DNA of 64,000 nucleotides from assembly GCA_945873855.1 (NCBI GenBank), contig CAMCEN010000007.1, forward strand, positions 1 to 64,000. The letters run 5' to 3'. Both the position numbers and the translations under genes were made by a program. Under the pieces are notes generated by a model. It worked only from the letters and a program-made list of their open reading frames with translations, was not told where the DNA came from and ran no database searches. This document shows positions 1 through 7,583 of this stretch, one piece after another (the first letter of the stretch is position 1; every line of letters begins with the position of its first letter). Origin of the DNA: an uncultured Campylobacter sp. Lineage in GTDB: Bacteria > Campylobacterota > Campylobacteria > Campylobacterales > Campylobacteraceae.

Positions 1-60
1 TATTTATAGAGTTTTATATCTTTTTATAGGATTTTATAGGTTTGTAGGAACGGTTAATCA

Positions 61-1278
61 ATGATTTCTGCCTTAAATCAATTCAAACAAAAATATCTTA
101 TATATTTTTGGGACACTGCAAAATCTATGATAGCACTTGCCATCATAGCTTCTATTTACTTTGGTTTTTTTGGTACTGGTTGGCAAGTCACTGGTGAGAT
201 GACGCGCTGGGGTGGTGAGTTTTTAGAGCTTTTTGGTCTTGATACTAGCAAATATAGCTATTATAAAATGACAAATCTCTCAGGCAGTCCGCTTACTCGC
301 TATGAAGGACTTGTGCTTATAGGTATGTTTATTGGTGCGTTGGTAGCGGCTCTTTTTGCAAATAAGGTTAAATTCCGCCTACCAGCTAACCGTATACGCA
401 TCTTTCAAGCTATAGTTGGCGGTATCCTTGCAGGATTTGGTGCTAGACTTGCTTTTGGTTGTAATCTGCTTGATTTTTTTACTGGACTTCCATATTTTTC
501 TTTGCATACTTGGGAATTTGCTGTGTTTATGGTGCTTGGTATTTGGTGTGCCACAAAGGTCGGTAAGCTAAAAATTTTTATGCCAAAAGCTACTCCCCAA
601 AAATGTGGTATAAATGGTAAAGGCATCGAGCATGACAAAGGACGCGCAAAACGCCATTTTAGATATGGTGTGGTGATTTTGATTGCCACGCTTGTTTGGC
701 TTGTTTATCTTTTTGTCGTTACAGAGCCATTTAAACTAGGAGTAAAATCTAGCTTTCTTCCACTTGGGCTTATCTTTGGGCTTATTTTTGGTTTTATTAT
801 ATCTCGTGGTCAAGTATGCTTTACATCATGCTTTCGCGATTTGTTTTTGTTTGGTCGTGATAATGCCGCAAAGGGAGCATTTTACGGAATGCTTATTGCT
901 ACATTTATAGTTTTTGTGCTTATGTTAAATGGTTATTCGGCTTTTGTTAGAAGCTTTTCAGTTGCTGTTGCTTTAGGTGCATTTTTATTTGGTTTTGGTA
1001 TCGTGTTTGCAGGAGGTTGCGAATGCGGATGGGCTTATAGAGCAGCTGAGGGGCAGACACATTTTATGATAGTTGGTGTGGCAAATTTTGCTGGAACTGC
1101 TATTTTAGCAATTATTTATGATCAAATTCCAGATTGGATCAAGTCTGGGCCAAAGATTCAGTTTTTAAATGAGTTTGGCTCTTTACCAGGACTTACATTA
1201 AATGTTGGACTTTTGTTGCTTTGTGTTGCACTGATTTTTGCTTATAAAAAACGATTTTTTGCAAAAGGAGCTTACTAA
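61..1278 (+). CDS. fdhT: YedE/YeeE-family membrane protein FdhT (selenium/formate dehydrogenase accessory)
   Basis: 405-residue polytopic inner-membrane protein with about ten hydrophobic segments. The sulfur-transport/YedE family signature is visible as repeated Gly/Cys blocks: FGCNLLDFF near residue 137, RGQVCFTSCFRD near 255, and GGCECGW near 318. In C. jejuni the homologous pair FdhT-FdhU is needed for selenium-dependent formate dehydrogenase activity, and FdhT is thought to bring in a selenium species. The stop overlaps the ATG of the next gene (TusA-like), the usual yedE-yedF arrangement. No SelD/SelA or FDH gene lies in the window, so the role rests on family and pairing. The ATG at 61 follows a weak purine-rich GGAACGG. 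Confidence 0.85.
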   Translation: MISALNQFKQKYLIYFWDTAKSMIALAIIASIYFGFFGTGWQVTGEMTRWGGEFLELFGLDTSKYSYYKMTNLSGSPLTRYEGLVLIGMFIGALVAALFANKVKFRLPANRIRIFQAIVGGILAGFGARLAFGCNLLDFFTGLPYFSLHTWEFAVFMVLGIWCATKVGKLKIFMPKATPQKCGINGKGIEHDKGRAKRHFRYGVVILIATLVWLVYLFVVTEPFKLGVKSSFLPLGLIFGLIFGFIISRGQVCFTSCFRDLFLFGRDNAAKGAFYGMLIATFIVFVLMLNGYSAFVRSFSVAVALGAFLFGFGIVFAGGCECGWAYRAAEGQTHFMIVGVANFAGTAILAIIYDQIPDWIKSGPKIQFLNEFGSLPGLTLNVGLLLLCVALIFAYKKRFFAKGAY

Positions 1279-1517
1279 TGAAAGCTAATTATGAAATAAC
1301 TTATAGTCTTGATATCCAAGGCGAGGCTTGTCCTATGCCAGCGATTGCTACTTTAGAGGCATTGCCACAGCTAAAAAAAGGAGAGGTTTTAGAGGTGCTT
1401 TGCGACTGTCCACAGGCGATAAACTCTATCCCTGTTGATGCAAAAAACCGCGGTTTTGAAGTTTTATCTATAGAACAAGATGGCCCGACTCTTAGATTTA
1501 TCATAAGAAAACCATAA
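1278..1517 (+). CDS. fdhU: TusA/SirA-like protein FdhU
   Basis: 79-residue cytoplasmic TusA-fold protein. It carries the diagnostic CPMPA motif at residues 18-22 (GEACPMPAIATLEAL), where the Cys would carry sulfur or selenium as a persulfide. It starts on the last base of fdhT, which implies translational coupling. In the YedE-YedF/FdhT-FdhU pairing the small protein is taken to accept or relay the imported chalcogen for selenoprotein (formate dehydrogenase) maturation; that part is inference. A Rho-independent terminator follows 12 bp downstream. Confidence 0.85.
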   Translation: MKANYEITYSLDIQGEACPMPAIATLEALPQLKKGEVLEVLCDCPQAINSIPVDAKNRGFEVLSIEQDGPTLRFIIRKP

Positions 1518-1529
1518 ATCAATATAAAT

Positions 1530-1560
1530 AAATTTGGGTTAGTTTTAGCCCAAATTTTTA
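1530..1560 (+). terminator. Rho-independent terminator of fdhTU
   Basis: Perfect 9-bp arms AAATTTGGG (1530-1538) and CCCAAATTT (1549-1557), with a 10-nt loop, followed by T residues. It lies just after the fdhU stop. Confidence 0.8.
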
Positions 1561-1821
1561 AATTTATAAGTGTAGTTTTTTGCTATTTTGCATATATGAG
1601 TAAAAAATTAACAAACTAAGAGCCACAGCTAAAAAAAATAACTCTAAAAGAGCCTAGAAAATAGCAAAATGGGAATTCTAGAATTCTCTTAACTCACTGC
1701 TAGAGTTCTAGCACTCATTTGAATTTTAAAATTTCGTAAAAAGACAAAATTTTCTAACTTAACCGCCTTTTAATATAAAAAAGCGTATGATACTAGAATT
1801 TTTTTTAAGCATAATTTAGAA
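1561..1821. other. Intergenic region with one palindrome copy
   Basis: No credible gene is seen here. The region contains one exact GAATTCTAGAATTC at 1673-1686. Looser copies of the same hairpin-like sequence (TGCTAGAGTTCTAGCA at about 1698-1713) follow, then AT-rich DNA leading to the -10-like CATAAT (1810-1815) of the cytochrome gene. That hexamer sits 6 nt before the ATG at 1822. Confidence 0.6.
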
Positions 1822-2175
1822 ATGAGTAAATTTTTATATATTTTTTTATTGTTTTGTGCCCTAAATGCTGAGGACTTTATCTCAAAAATGGAATACGCTC
1901 GCATGCTATACCAAAATCCCAGAGGTATCGGCTGCAATAAATGCCACGGCGAAAATGGCGAGGGCAAGCTAATAGCCAACTACAAACAAAAAGATACCAA
2001 AAACGGCAAGCTAAGCACTTTAAGCCTAAGCGCACCGCAAATAAACAATATGGATTTTGAAAGCTTTAAAAAATCAATAAATAAAAGTACAGGTATGATG
2101 CCAAGTTATTTTCTAACAGATGCTGAAATACTCACTCTTTATGAGTATTTACAAACCAAAAAGGAGCAACAATGA
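1822..2175 (+). CDS. Small periplasmic c-type cytochrome
   Basis: 117 residues. An N-terminal hydrophobic signal (residues 2-16, possibly cleaved after LNA) is followed by one haem-binding CNKCH (C38, C41, H42). Met92/Met93 in GMMPSY is the likely distal ligand, typical of a class I monohaem cytochrome c. The protein would act in the periplasm as an electron carrier. The stop overlaps the hemL start by 4 bp (ATGA), so the two are co-translated, and the same cytochrome-hemL pairing is known in other campylobacters. No Shine-Dalgarno is visible: the ATG lies 6 nt after a -10-like CATAAT, so the mRNA may be leaderless. Confidence 0.8.
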   Translation: MSKFLYIFLLFCALNAEDFISKMEYARMLYQNPRGIGCNKCHGENGEGKLIANYKQKDTKNGKLSTLSLSAPQINNMDFESFKKSINKSTGMMPSYFLTDAEILTLYEYLQTKKEQQ

Positions 2176-3446
2176 CAAATCAAAAAGCCTTTGAAAAAGC
2201 CAAAGAATACATCCCAGGTGGCGTAAACTCGCCTGTTCGTGCCTTTAAAAGTGTAAAAGGCTCTCCGCTTTTTATTGAGCGTGGAAAAGATGAGTTTATC
2301 TACGATATAGAGGGCAAAAAGTATATTGACTATGTGCTTAGCTGGGGGCCACTTTTTCTAGGGCACAGCGATAAAAGCGTAGAGAGCGCAATTACTAAAA
2401 CCATGAAAAAAGGCCTTAGTTTTGGGGCTCCAACGCTGATTGAAACCCAGCTAGCAAAGCTGATTTTAAGCAAAATCAGCTACCTTGATAAAATCCGCTT
2501 TGTAAGCTCAGGCACAGAAGCTACCATGAGTGCTATCCGCCTAGCAAGAGCTTATAGCAAAAAAGATGGAATAATCAAGTTTGAGGGCTGCTACCACGGA
2601 CATAGCGACAGCCTGCTTGTAAAGGCAGGTTCAGGCGCAACCACCTTTGGAAACTCAAGCTCACCTGGCGTGCCAGAGGATTTTGCTAAGCACACGCATT
2701 TAGCTATTTATAATGACATTGCTAGCGTGGAGAAATGCTTTAATGAAAGCGATGATATCGGCGCTGTGATAATAGAGCCTATTGCTGGAAATATGGGGCT
2801 TGTGCCAGCTAGCCTTACATTTTTGACCCAGCTTAGAGATTTGTGCCGCAAAAAAGGTGCTGTGCTTATCTTTGATGAAGTTATGAGTGGCTTTAGAGCA
2901 AGTATGACAGGCTCTTATAAGTTTAATAAAATCAAGCCTGATTTAGCTACTTTTGGCAAGGTTATTGGCGGTGGGCTAAACGCAGCTGCCTTTGGCGGAA
3001 AAGATGAAATAATGAGCCTTCTAAGCCCAGATGGAGCTGTGTATCAAGCAGGCACGCTAAGTGGAAATCCACTGGCCATGGCAGCTGGAATTGCTACACT
3101 TAGTAAGATTTTTGCCACTCCAAATGTATATGAAAAGCTTGGCAGCAAGGTAAAAAGCATACTAAAATGTATGAGTAACAGCGCAAAACGCAAAGGTATA
3201 GCCTTGCAAACAGAGCATCGTGGCACGATGTGGGGCTTTTTCTTTAATGAGGAGCAGGTTACAAACTACGATATTGCGCTAAAAAGCGATACACAGATGT
3301 TTGCGAAGTTTCACGCAGCTATGCTAAAGCGTGGGATTTACCTTGCTCCTAGTCAGTTTGAGACTTGCTTTATTAGCACGAAGCACAGCAAAAACAGCAT
3401 TGAGGCGACATGTGAAGCTATAGAAGCGAGCTTTAAAGCACTTTGA
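2172..3446 (+). CDS. hemL: Glutamate-1-semialdehyde 2,1-aminomutase
   Basis: 424 residues, the full length of the family. It converts glutamate-1-semialdehyde to 5-aminolevulinate, the C5 route into haem. The N-terminal [10 protein letters not shown], the central [15 protein letters not shown], the FDEVMSGFR Asp region and the PLP-lysine motif TFGKVIGGG (Lys near 263) are all present. It is PLP-dependent and cytosolic. The start overlaps the upstream cytochrome gene by 4 bp, and GGAG precedes the ATG. A long hairpin element of the repeated family described below follows the stop within 10 bp. Confidence 0.97.
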   Translation: MTNQKAFEKAKEYIPGGVNSPVRAFKSVKGSPLFIERGKDEFIYDIEGKKYIDYVLSWGPLFLGHSDKSVESAITKTMKKGLSFGAPTLIETQLAKLILSKISYLDKIRFVSSGTEATMSAIRLARAYSKKDGIIKFEGCYHGHSDSLLVKAGSGATTFGNSSSPGVPEDFAKHTHLAIYNDIASVEKCFNESDDIGAVIIEPIAGNMGLVPASLTFLTQLRDLCRKKGAVLIFDEVMSGFRASMTGSYKFNKIKPDLATFGKVIGGGLNAAAFGGKDEIMSLLSPDGAVYQAGTLSGNPLAMAAGIATLSKIFATPNVYEKLGSKVKSILKCMSNSAKRKGIALQTEHRGTMWGFFFNEEQVTNYDIALKSDTQMFAKFHAAMLKRGIYLAPSQFETCFISTKHSKNSIEATCEAIEASFKAL

Positions 3447-3451
3447 TTTTT

Positions 3452-3577
3452 GCGAATTGTTATTAGTGACGGATTGCGCTTAAAGCCTAGTAGACGTACG
3501 GCTCAATGAACCTTATGTTCTATTTACGCCGTGCACCTACTAGCCTTTAAGCACACTACGCCTATTCTAAAATTCGC
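3452..3577 (-). repeat. Structured hairpin element E (shared apical core)
   Basis: Long imperfect hairpin directly after hemL. The outer arms are GCGAATT (3452-3458) and AATTCGC (3571-3577). The main arms are 3478-3493 and 3537-3552, 16 nt with one mismatch. The apical core, read on the minus strand at about 3505-3524, is AATAGAACATAAGGTTCATT. It matches the RATAGAAYANNNRRTTCATY consensus of elements A-D, while its stems have no sequence in common with theirs. Confidence 0.75.
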
Positions 3578-3590
3578 CCACTTCGTGAAA

Positions 3591-3660
3591 TTCTAGAATT
3601 TGGTGTTTTTTAAATTCTAGAATTTGGCATTAAATTCTAGTTTTAAATTCTAGAATTTAA
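3591..3660. repeat. Cluster of AATTCTAGAATT palindromes
   Basis: Several copies of AAATTCTAGAATTT/G between hemL and element A. These are variants of GAATTCTAGAATTC in which the outer G/C is A/T, so both half-sites still read RAATTY. Confidence 0.8.
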
Positions 3661-3705
3661 AAATTTTAACAGTCGCAGCAGCGGCAATAAAAAACAAGGC
3701 TCCAA

Positions 3706-3791
3706 GATCGTGAGGTGAATTTATTCGCCGCGCGCTGATGATAGAATACTTAATTCATCGAGGCGTGCGGCGGATAAAGGCACCCACGAGC
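3706..3791 (+). repeat. Structured hairpin element A (shared apical core)
   Basis: Outer arms TCGTG (3708-3712) and CACGA (3785-3789). Inner GC-rich arms are 3723-3735 and 3763-3775, 13 bp including G-U-type pairs. The apical core GATAGAATACTTAATTCATC lies at 3740-3759. It is flanked by near-identical direct repeats, CAATAAAAAACAAGGCTC at 3685-3702 and the same with one extra A at 3801-3819. Confidence 0.75.
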
Positions 3792-3849
3792 TGAGCCAGC
3801 CAATAAAAAAACAAGGCTCTAGCCAAATAAAAAACAAAAGATAAAAAAA

Positions 3850-4158
3850 ATGAAAGAACAAAACAATAGTAAAACTTTTAAAATAGCGCGTGCAGCTGAT
3901 AGCCTAAGCCTTGGCATTAGCATGGTAGTAGCTGTAGCAATTGGCACAGGTCTTGGCGTGTGGTTACGGCAGTACTGGGGGAACTGGGCGCTTTTTGGCG
4001 GAATTGCCCTGGGCGTCTTAGCAGCGATAAATAATGTCTTCAAAGCCTACAAAGCCCAAAAAGCAAGCTATGATGAGCTTGGCGATACTCACGCTATAAT
4101 AAAGCCAAATAGCACTAAAAAAACCGCCCAAGATGACGATATAGGCAAAAATTTTTAA
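3850..4158 (+). CDS. AtpZ/AtpI-like small membrane protein
   Basis: 102 residues with two hydrophobic segments (about 18-40 and 48-66) separated by a short polar turn (RQYWGN), and charged termini. This is the layout of the AtpZ/AtpI family (putative F0F1-ATPase assembly or Mg/Ca transport subunit). The glycine-rich first helix (LGISMVVAVAIGTGLGVWL) and GGIALG second helix fit that family. No ATP synthase genes are nearby; here it heads a group with a second membrane protein and flagellar-like genes. Function is inferred from topology only. Confidence 0.7.
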   Translation: MKEQNNSKTFKIARAADSLSLGISMVVAVAIGTGLGVWLRQYWGNWALFGGIALGVLAAINNVFKAYKAQKASYDELGDTHAIIKPNSTKKTAQDDDIGKNF

Positions 4159-4168
4159 GTGAGTAAAA

Positions 4169-4690
4169 GTGGCAAAAAAACTAGCTTTAATTTATCTTTG
4201 TATAGACGCAGTGCTGATTGTTATTTGTGCGTATTTTGGCGCAGTCCATGTGTTAAACTCACAAGTTGCTTTAATCTCTAGTTCGCTTATCATCTTAGCT
4301 AGTTTTTTAGGATATAAAAAGCGTGTGGCAAAAAAAATAGCAACTGCTGATATAAGCGCATTTGATGATGTTTTTGATGATGAAAATTCTAGAATTCCTA
4401 GCCAAGATGAAGTAGCAAAGCTAGGGAATTCTAGAATTCCTAATGAAAATGAAGCAAAAAACGCTGGGAATTCTAGAATTCCTAATGAAAAAACCCCAAA
4501 AATACCTTTGCGGCTTTATGAGTTTGGCTCTGTATTCTCGCCTTTGCGCTTGCTTGGTTATGTTTTGCTTATTTTAGCTTTTTTTATTCTATTAAAAAAA
4601 GAGCTTTTTGAGCCACTTAGCTTTTTGGCTGGCATTGCTGTGATGCCGATTTCTGCGCTATTTTCAGCTCTTTTTATAAAAGCAAAATAA
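4169..4690 (+). CDS. Conserved membrane protein with palindrome-encoded linkers
   Basis: 173 residues from a GTG start at 4169. Two N-terminal hydrophobic helices (about 4-46) and two C-terminal ones (about 125-170) flank a polar cytoplasmic-type linker. The linker contains three consecutive NSRIP peptides (NSRIPSQDEV, NSRIPNENEA, NSRIPNEKTP; residues about 73-108), each encoded by a GAATTCTAGAATTCC-type palindrome (about 4384, 4430 and 4470). No family was recognised. It lies 10 bp after the AtpZ-like gene and ends just before the FliK-like gene, so all are probably one operon. The repeats have probably expanded a tolerated loop. Confidence 0.7.
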   Translation: MAKKLALIYLCIDAVLIVICAYFGAVHVLNSQVALISSSLIILASFLGYKKRVAKKIATADISAFDDVFDDENSRIPSQDEVAKLGNSRIPNENEAKNAGNSRIPNEKTPKIPLRLYEFGSVFSPLRLLGYVLLILAFFILLKKELFEPLSFLAGIAVMPISALFSALFIKAK

Positions 4691-4691
4691 C

Positions 4692-6596
4692 ATGATAAAC
4701 ACATCCATAACCCAGCCGCTAGTAGACAAAGAAATAAGGGAACTAGAGCGTGATAAGCGCATAAAAGATGTCTCGCAGCGAGTAACAAGCACCAAAGACA
4801 CCGCCACAAAAGACGCTACAAGTAAGCCGCTTTTTGACAAGCAAGAAATCCTAGGAGAAAAGCAAACCTTAATAGAACAAAAGCTAGGTGAGCTTACAAA
4901 CAAGCTACTAAGCGGGCTAAAAAGCGGCGAACAAGGCCCAAATATGCCACGCCTGCTCCAAGTCGCCCCAAACCTAGCAAGCGATATAAGAGAGCTGCTA
5001 AAAGCCCTAGAGGGCAAAGAAAAGTTAGCCACTTTCAAAGAAGCCTTAGCAAAGTTTATAAAGCCAATTGAAAACCTAAGCCCACAAGGCGTAGCACAAG
5101 GAATTAAAGACTCAGGCATAATGCTAGAAGCCAAAATCGCCCAAAGCCTAGAGGCCCAAAGCCTGCCAAGCAAAATCAAAGAACTACTTAGCCAGATGAA
5201 AAACACGCAAAATCAAGGGCTAAAAGAAAGCTTTTTAAAGCTGCCAAACGACAGCGATGCTAAAAAGAGCATAAACGACCTTGAGACCCTACTAAAAGAG
5301 CAAAAAAAGCTAAACCAAGATACTATAAATAACTCGCCTTTTAAAGCCTTAGACAAGGCAAGCAACGCCCTAGAAAACGCAGCAAAATACCTTGATAAAC
5401 TCTCAAATCTAGGCAAAAACCTTAGCCTAAAAACAGCCGCAAATCTGCTCTCGCACATAGAATCAAGCATACAAAACGCTCAAAAAAGCGCAAATAACTA
5501 CAATCTAAATAGCGCCACACTAAAAGATGCTAGAGCTATCAGGGAACAAATAAATGCTAGCGCAAACGAGCTACAAAACGCTCTAAATTTGCTAAAAAAT
5601 AAAGATAGCAATTTTAAAGCCTTTCTTACTCGCTATGACCCAAATAATAAGCAAAATGCCACGCTAAAAGAGGCTCTAAGCAAACAAAACGAGCCAAAAG
5701 CAAATCATATAAGAATAAATATACAAACAAGCAACACAGGTAGCACAGCGCACTCGTCTTCTCTAAACGCAAACGCTAGCCAAAACCCTGCGCAAAACAG
5801 CTCTTTCTCGCAAAACGCCAGTTTCTCTCAAAACTCCACTCTAACACAAGAGCAAAATAGCTTTAAAAACATAAATCTATCGCAGTTTAAAGAAGCAATT
5901 AGCTCAGAGGTAAACACCCCAAATCTCCAAGGCAAAATCACTGAACTAGCTCGCGCATTAACTAGCCTAAAAAACACCCTTAGCCCAGAACTAGCTAGCG
6001 CAAAATCAGCCCTTGAAGAAATAAAAAGCCTTGCTCGCTTGTCCAAAAGTGCTGCTAAAAGCATAGGCGCAATCAAGCCAAACAATGCAGAACAAGCTCT
6101 AAAAGAGCTACAAAGCGACATGAAATCCGTGCTTTTAAACCTAAAAGAAAGCACGCAAAATCAATCCAGCACGCAAAATATCCACACCGCTGCGCAACGA
6201 CTTTTAACCCAGATTGAAATTCACCAGCTAGCAAGCTTTGCGCAAAACTCGCTACAAACCTACCTGCCCTACCACTGGGACGAGCTAAATAGCTCAAATC
6301 TTAGCTTCAAGCGTGGTAACAAGGACAAGTTTTACGCTCGTATTGAGCTTAGTTTTGTGAAATTTGGCGAGATTGGTATAGTGCTAGGTCTGGCTGAGAA
6401 TAAATTTCTTGATGTTAGCATACAGACTGGCAATGATGGCTTTAAAGAAATTATTTTAAGCGAGACCAAAAGTCTTAAAAGGGCCCTAAACGAACTTGGG
6501 CTTGTGGTAAATAACTTTTTTGTGGCTAGCAAAGGTGGCAAAAGTGCCTACGAACAATTCGAAGACATAGACCTAGGATATAACATAAAGGCATAA
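4692..6596 (+). CDS. FliK-like hook-length-control domain protein (putative)
   Basis: 634 residues. The long N-terminal part (1-530) is Lys/Asn/Ser/Gln/Leu-rich, predicted largely helical and low-complexity. The C-terminal 90 residues (about 545-630) resemble the FliK C-terminal (Flg_hook) domain: alternating strands in ARIELSFVKFGEIGIVLGL and FLDVSIQTG, then a helix and LGLVVNNFFV. FliK proteins sense hook length and switch export specificity through the FlhB C-terminus. The next gene, 1 bp away, encodes exactly an FlhB C-terminal-like protein, which supports the reading. It could be a second FliK or a divergent partner; the family call is moderate because the N-terminus is unalignable by eye. 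Confidence 0.6.
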   Translation: MINTSITQPLVDKEIRELERDKRIKDVSQRVTSTKDTATKDATSKPLFDKQEILGEKQTLIEQKLGELTNKLLSGLKSGEQGPNMPRLLQVAPNLASDIRELLKALEGKEKLATFKEALAKFIKPIENLSPQGVAQGIKDSGIMLEAKIAQSLEAQSLPSKIKELLSQMKNTQNQGLKESFLKLPNDSDAKKSINDLETLLKEQKKLNQDTINNSPFKALDKASNALENAAKYLDKLSNLGKNLSLKTAANLLSHIESSIQNAQKSANNYNLNSATLKDARAIREQINASANELQNALNLLKNKDSNFKAFLTRYDPNNKQNATLKEALSKQNEPKANHIRINIQTSNTGSTAHSSSLNANASQNPAQNSSFSQNASFSQNSTLTQEQNSFKNINLSQFKEAISSEVNTPNLQGKITELARALTSLKNTLSPELASAKSALEEIKSLARLSKSAAKSIGAIKPNNAEQALKELQSDMKSVLLNLKESTQNQSSTQNIHTAAQRLLTQIEIHQLASFAQNSLQTYLPYHWDELNSSNLSFKRGNKDKFYARIELSFVKFGEIGIVLGLAENKFLDVSIQTGNDGFKEIILSETKSLKRALNELGLVVNNFFVASKGGKSAYEQFEDIDLGYNIKA

Positions 6597-6597
6597 A

Positions 6598-6894
6598 ATG
6601 GCAGAGAAAAAGGCTAAAAATCCACTAAAATCAGCTCTAAAAAAGGCTGTCGCCCTAGGCTATAACAAAGAAAAAGATGGCGCCCCAAAGGTGCTAGCAA
6701 GCGGTCAGGGCATCATCGCTGAAAACATCATCGCCGCAGCCAAAAAAAACAATATCCCCATAAAAGAAGATAAAGACCTAGTTGAAATCCTAAGCAAAAT
6801 CGATATAAACCAAGAAATTCCGCCAAATCTATACCGCGCGATTGCTGAGATTTTTAGCTTTCTTTATCGTGCCACGCAAAATGCTAAAAAGTAG
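6598..6894 (+). CDS. flhX: FlhB C-terminal-domain-like protein (FlhX)
   Basis: 98 residues corresponding to the cytoplasmic export-switch domain of FlhB without the membrane part. Recognisable are AVALGYNKEKDGAPKVLASGQG, the ENIIAAAKKNNIP helix and IPPNLYRAIAEIFSFLY. The NPTH autocleavage site of true FlhB is absent, and the protein starts where the cleaved CC fragment would. Such stand-alone FlhB-C proteins are known in Helicobacter and Campylobacter and can replace the cleaved fragment. It is translated 1 bp after the FliK-like gene, so the pair may work together on flagellar type III export. Confidence 0.85.
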   Translation: MAEKKAKNPLKSALKKAVALGYNKEKDGAPKVLASGQGIIAENIIAAAKKNNIPIKEDKDLVEILSKIDINQEIPPNLYRAIAEIFSFLYRATQNAKK

Positions 6895-7583
6895 TTTTTT
6901 TGGGGGTTAGGGGGTATTTTTTAACTTAGGAATTCTAGAATTTATCATGGGAATTCTATATTTGTTCTAGGGAATTCTAGAATTTATTTAGGAATTCTAG
7001 AATTCCCTACTATGTCATCCCCCAGCTTGACTGGGAGATCTCTATATAGAATTCTAGAATTTTCGTCATTGCGAGCGAAGCGAAGCAATCTCTAGAAATT
7101 CTAAATTCATCCTTAGGGAATTCTAGATTTTATTTAGGAATTCTAAAATTTTGCTCGCTTTAGTGGGGCAAGCCCCACTGCTTGCAAATTTTATAAGGGC
7201 TACGCCCTAAACCCTTATGGGCTGCCGCCCCTAAGACCCCACTAAAATCTAGAATTCTCCCTCGCAATGACGGAATTTTCGCAATGACGGAATTTTAGAA
7301 TTCCCTAGCACAGAGAACCTAGGGTCAAGTCGGGGGATGACACAAGGCTTAGGAATTCTAGAATTCCTACGAAATTTAATCTAAAAAATCTAGAATTCCT
7401 ACTAGAAATTCTAGATTTAGCTAGGAATTCTATATTAAAAGACATCCCCTAACCCCCAGAAAAAATAAGCTAAAAATGAGTAAAATAGTAACAATAAAAA
7501 ATAAAATTTACTTTTTTATACTGATTTTTCTCTTTGTTGTTATTTTTCTGTTAGTATTTTAGCAAAATAATAAAGGAGATTAG
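6895..7583. repeat. Repeat-dense intergenic island upstream of gltS
   Basis: 689 bp with no credible gene. It holds at least ten GAATTCTAGAATTC-type palindromes (6928-7440). A CGTCATTGCGAGCGAAGCGAAGCAATCTC-type repeat lies at 7064-7093, with inverted partial copies near 7261-7292. A TGTCATCCCCCAGCTTGACTGGGAGATCTC-type repeat lies at 7013-7042, with an inverted copy at about 7322-7342. A GC-rich multi-hairpin block occupies 7151-7248. The last 100 bp are plain AT-rich DNA carrying TATACT (about 7518) and AAAGGAG as likely -10 and ribosome site for gltS. Confidence 0.8.
7151..7248. repeat. GC-rich multi-hairpin block
   Basis: A contrast to the AT-rich surroundings: inverted AGTGGGGC/GCCCCACT, AAGGGC...GCCCTT and GGGCTGCCGCCCC, enclosed by TTTAGTGGGG and CCCCACTAAA. 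It is probably one composite hairpin repeat inserted among the AATT palindromes. Confidence 0.6.

Noticed and set aside
405-689. Minus-strand open frame opposite fdhT
   Set aside because: Shadow of a strongly coding plus-strand gene; no ribosome site or family.
3452-3577. Simple Rho-independent terminators for elements A-E
   Set aside because: Stems are much longer than terminators, no T run follows, and the apical core is conserved while stems are not; a terminator role in addition is still possible.
4664-5206. 180-codon minus-strand frame across the FliK-like gene
   Set aside because: Ser/Leu-rich shadow typical of the antisense of a Lys/Ser/Leu-rich gene; overlaps two good plus-strand genes.
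6928-7440. CRISPR array
   Set aside because: Repeats are short palindromes with irregular spacing and no unique spacers of constant size; no cas gene is present.
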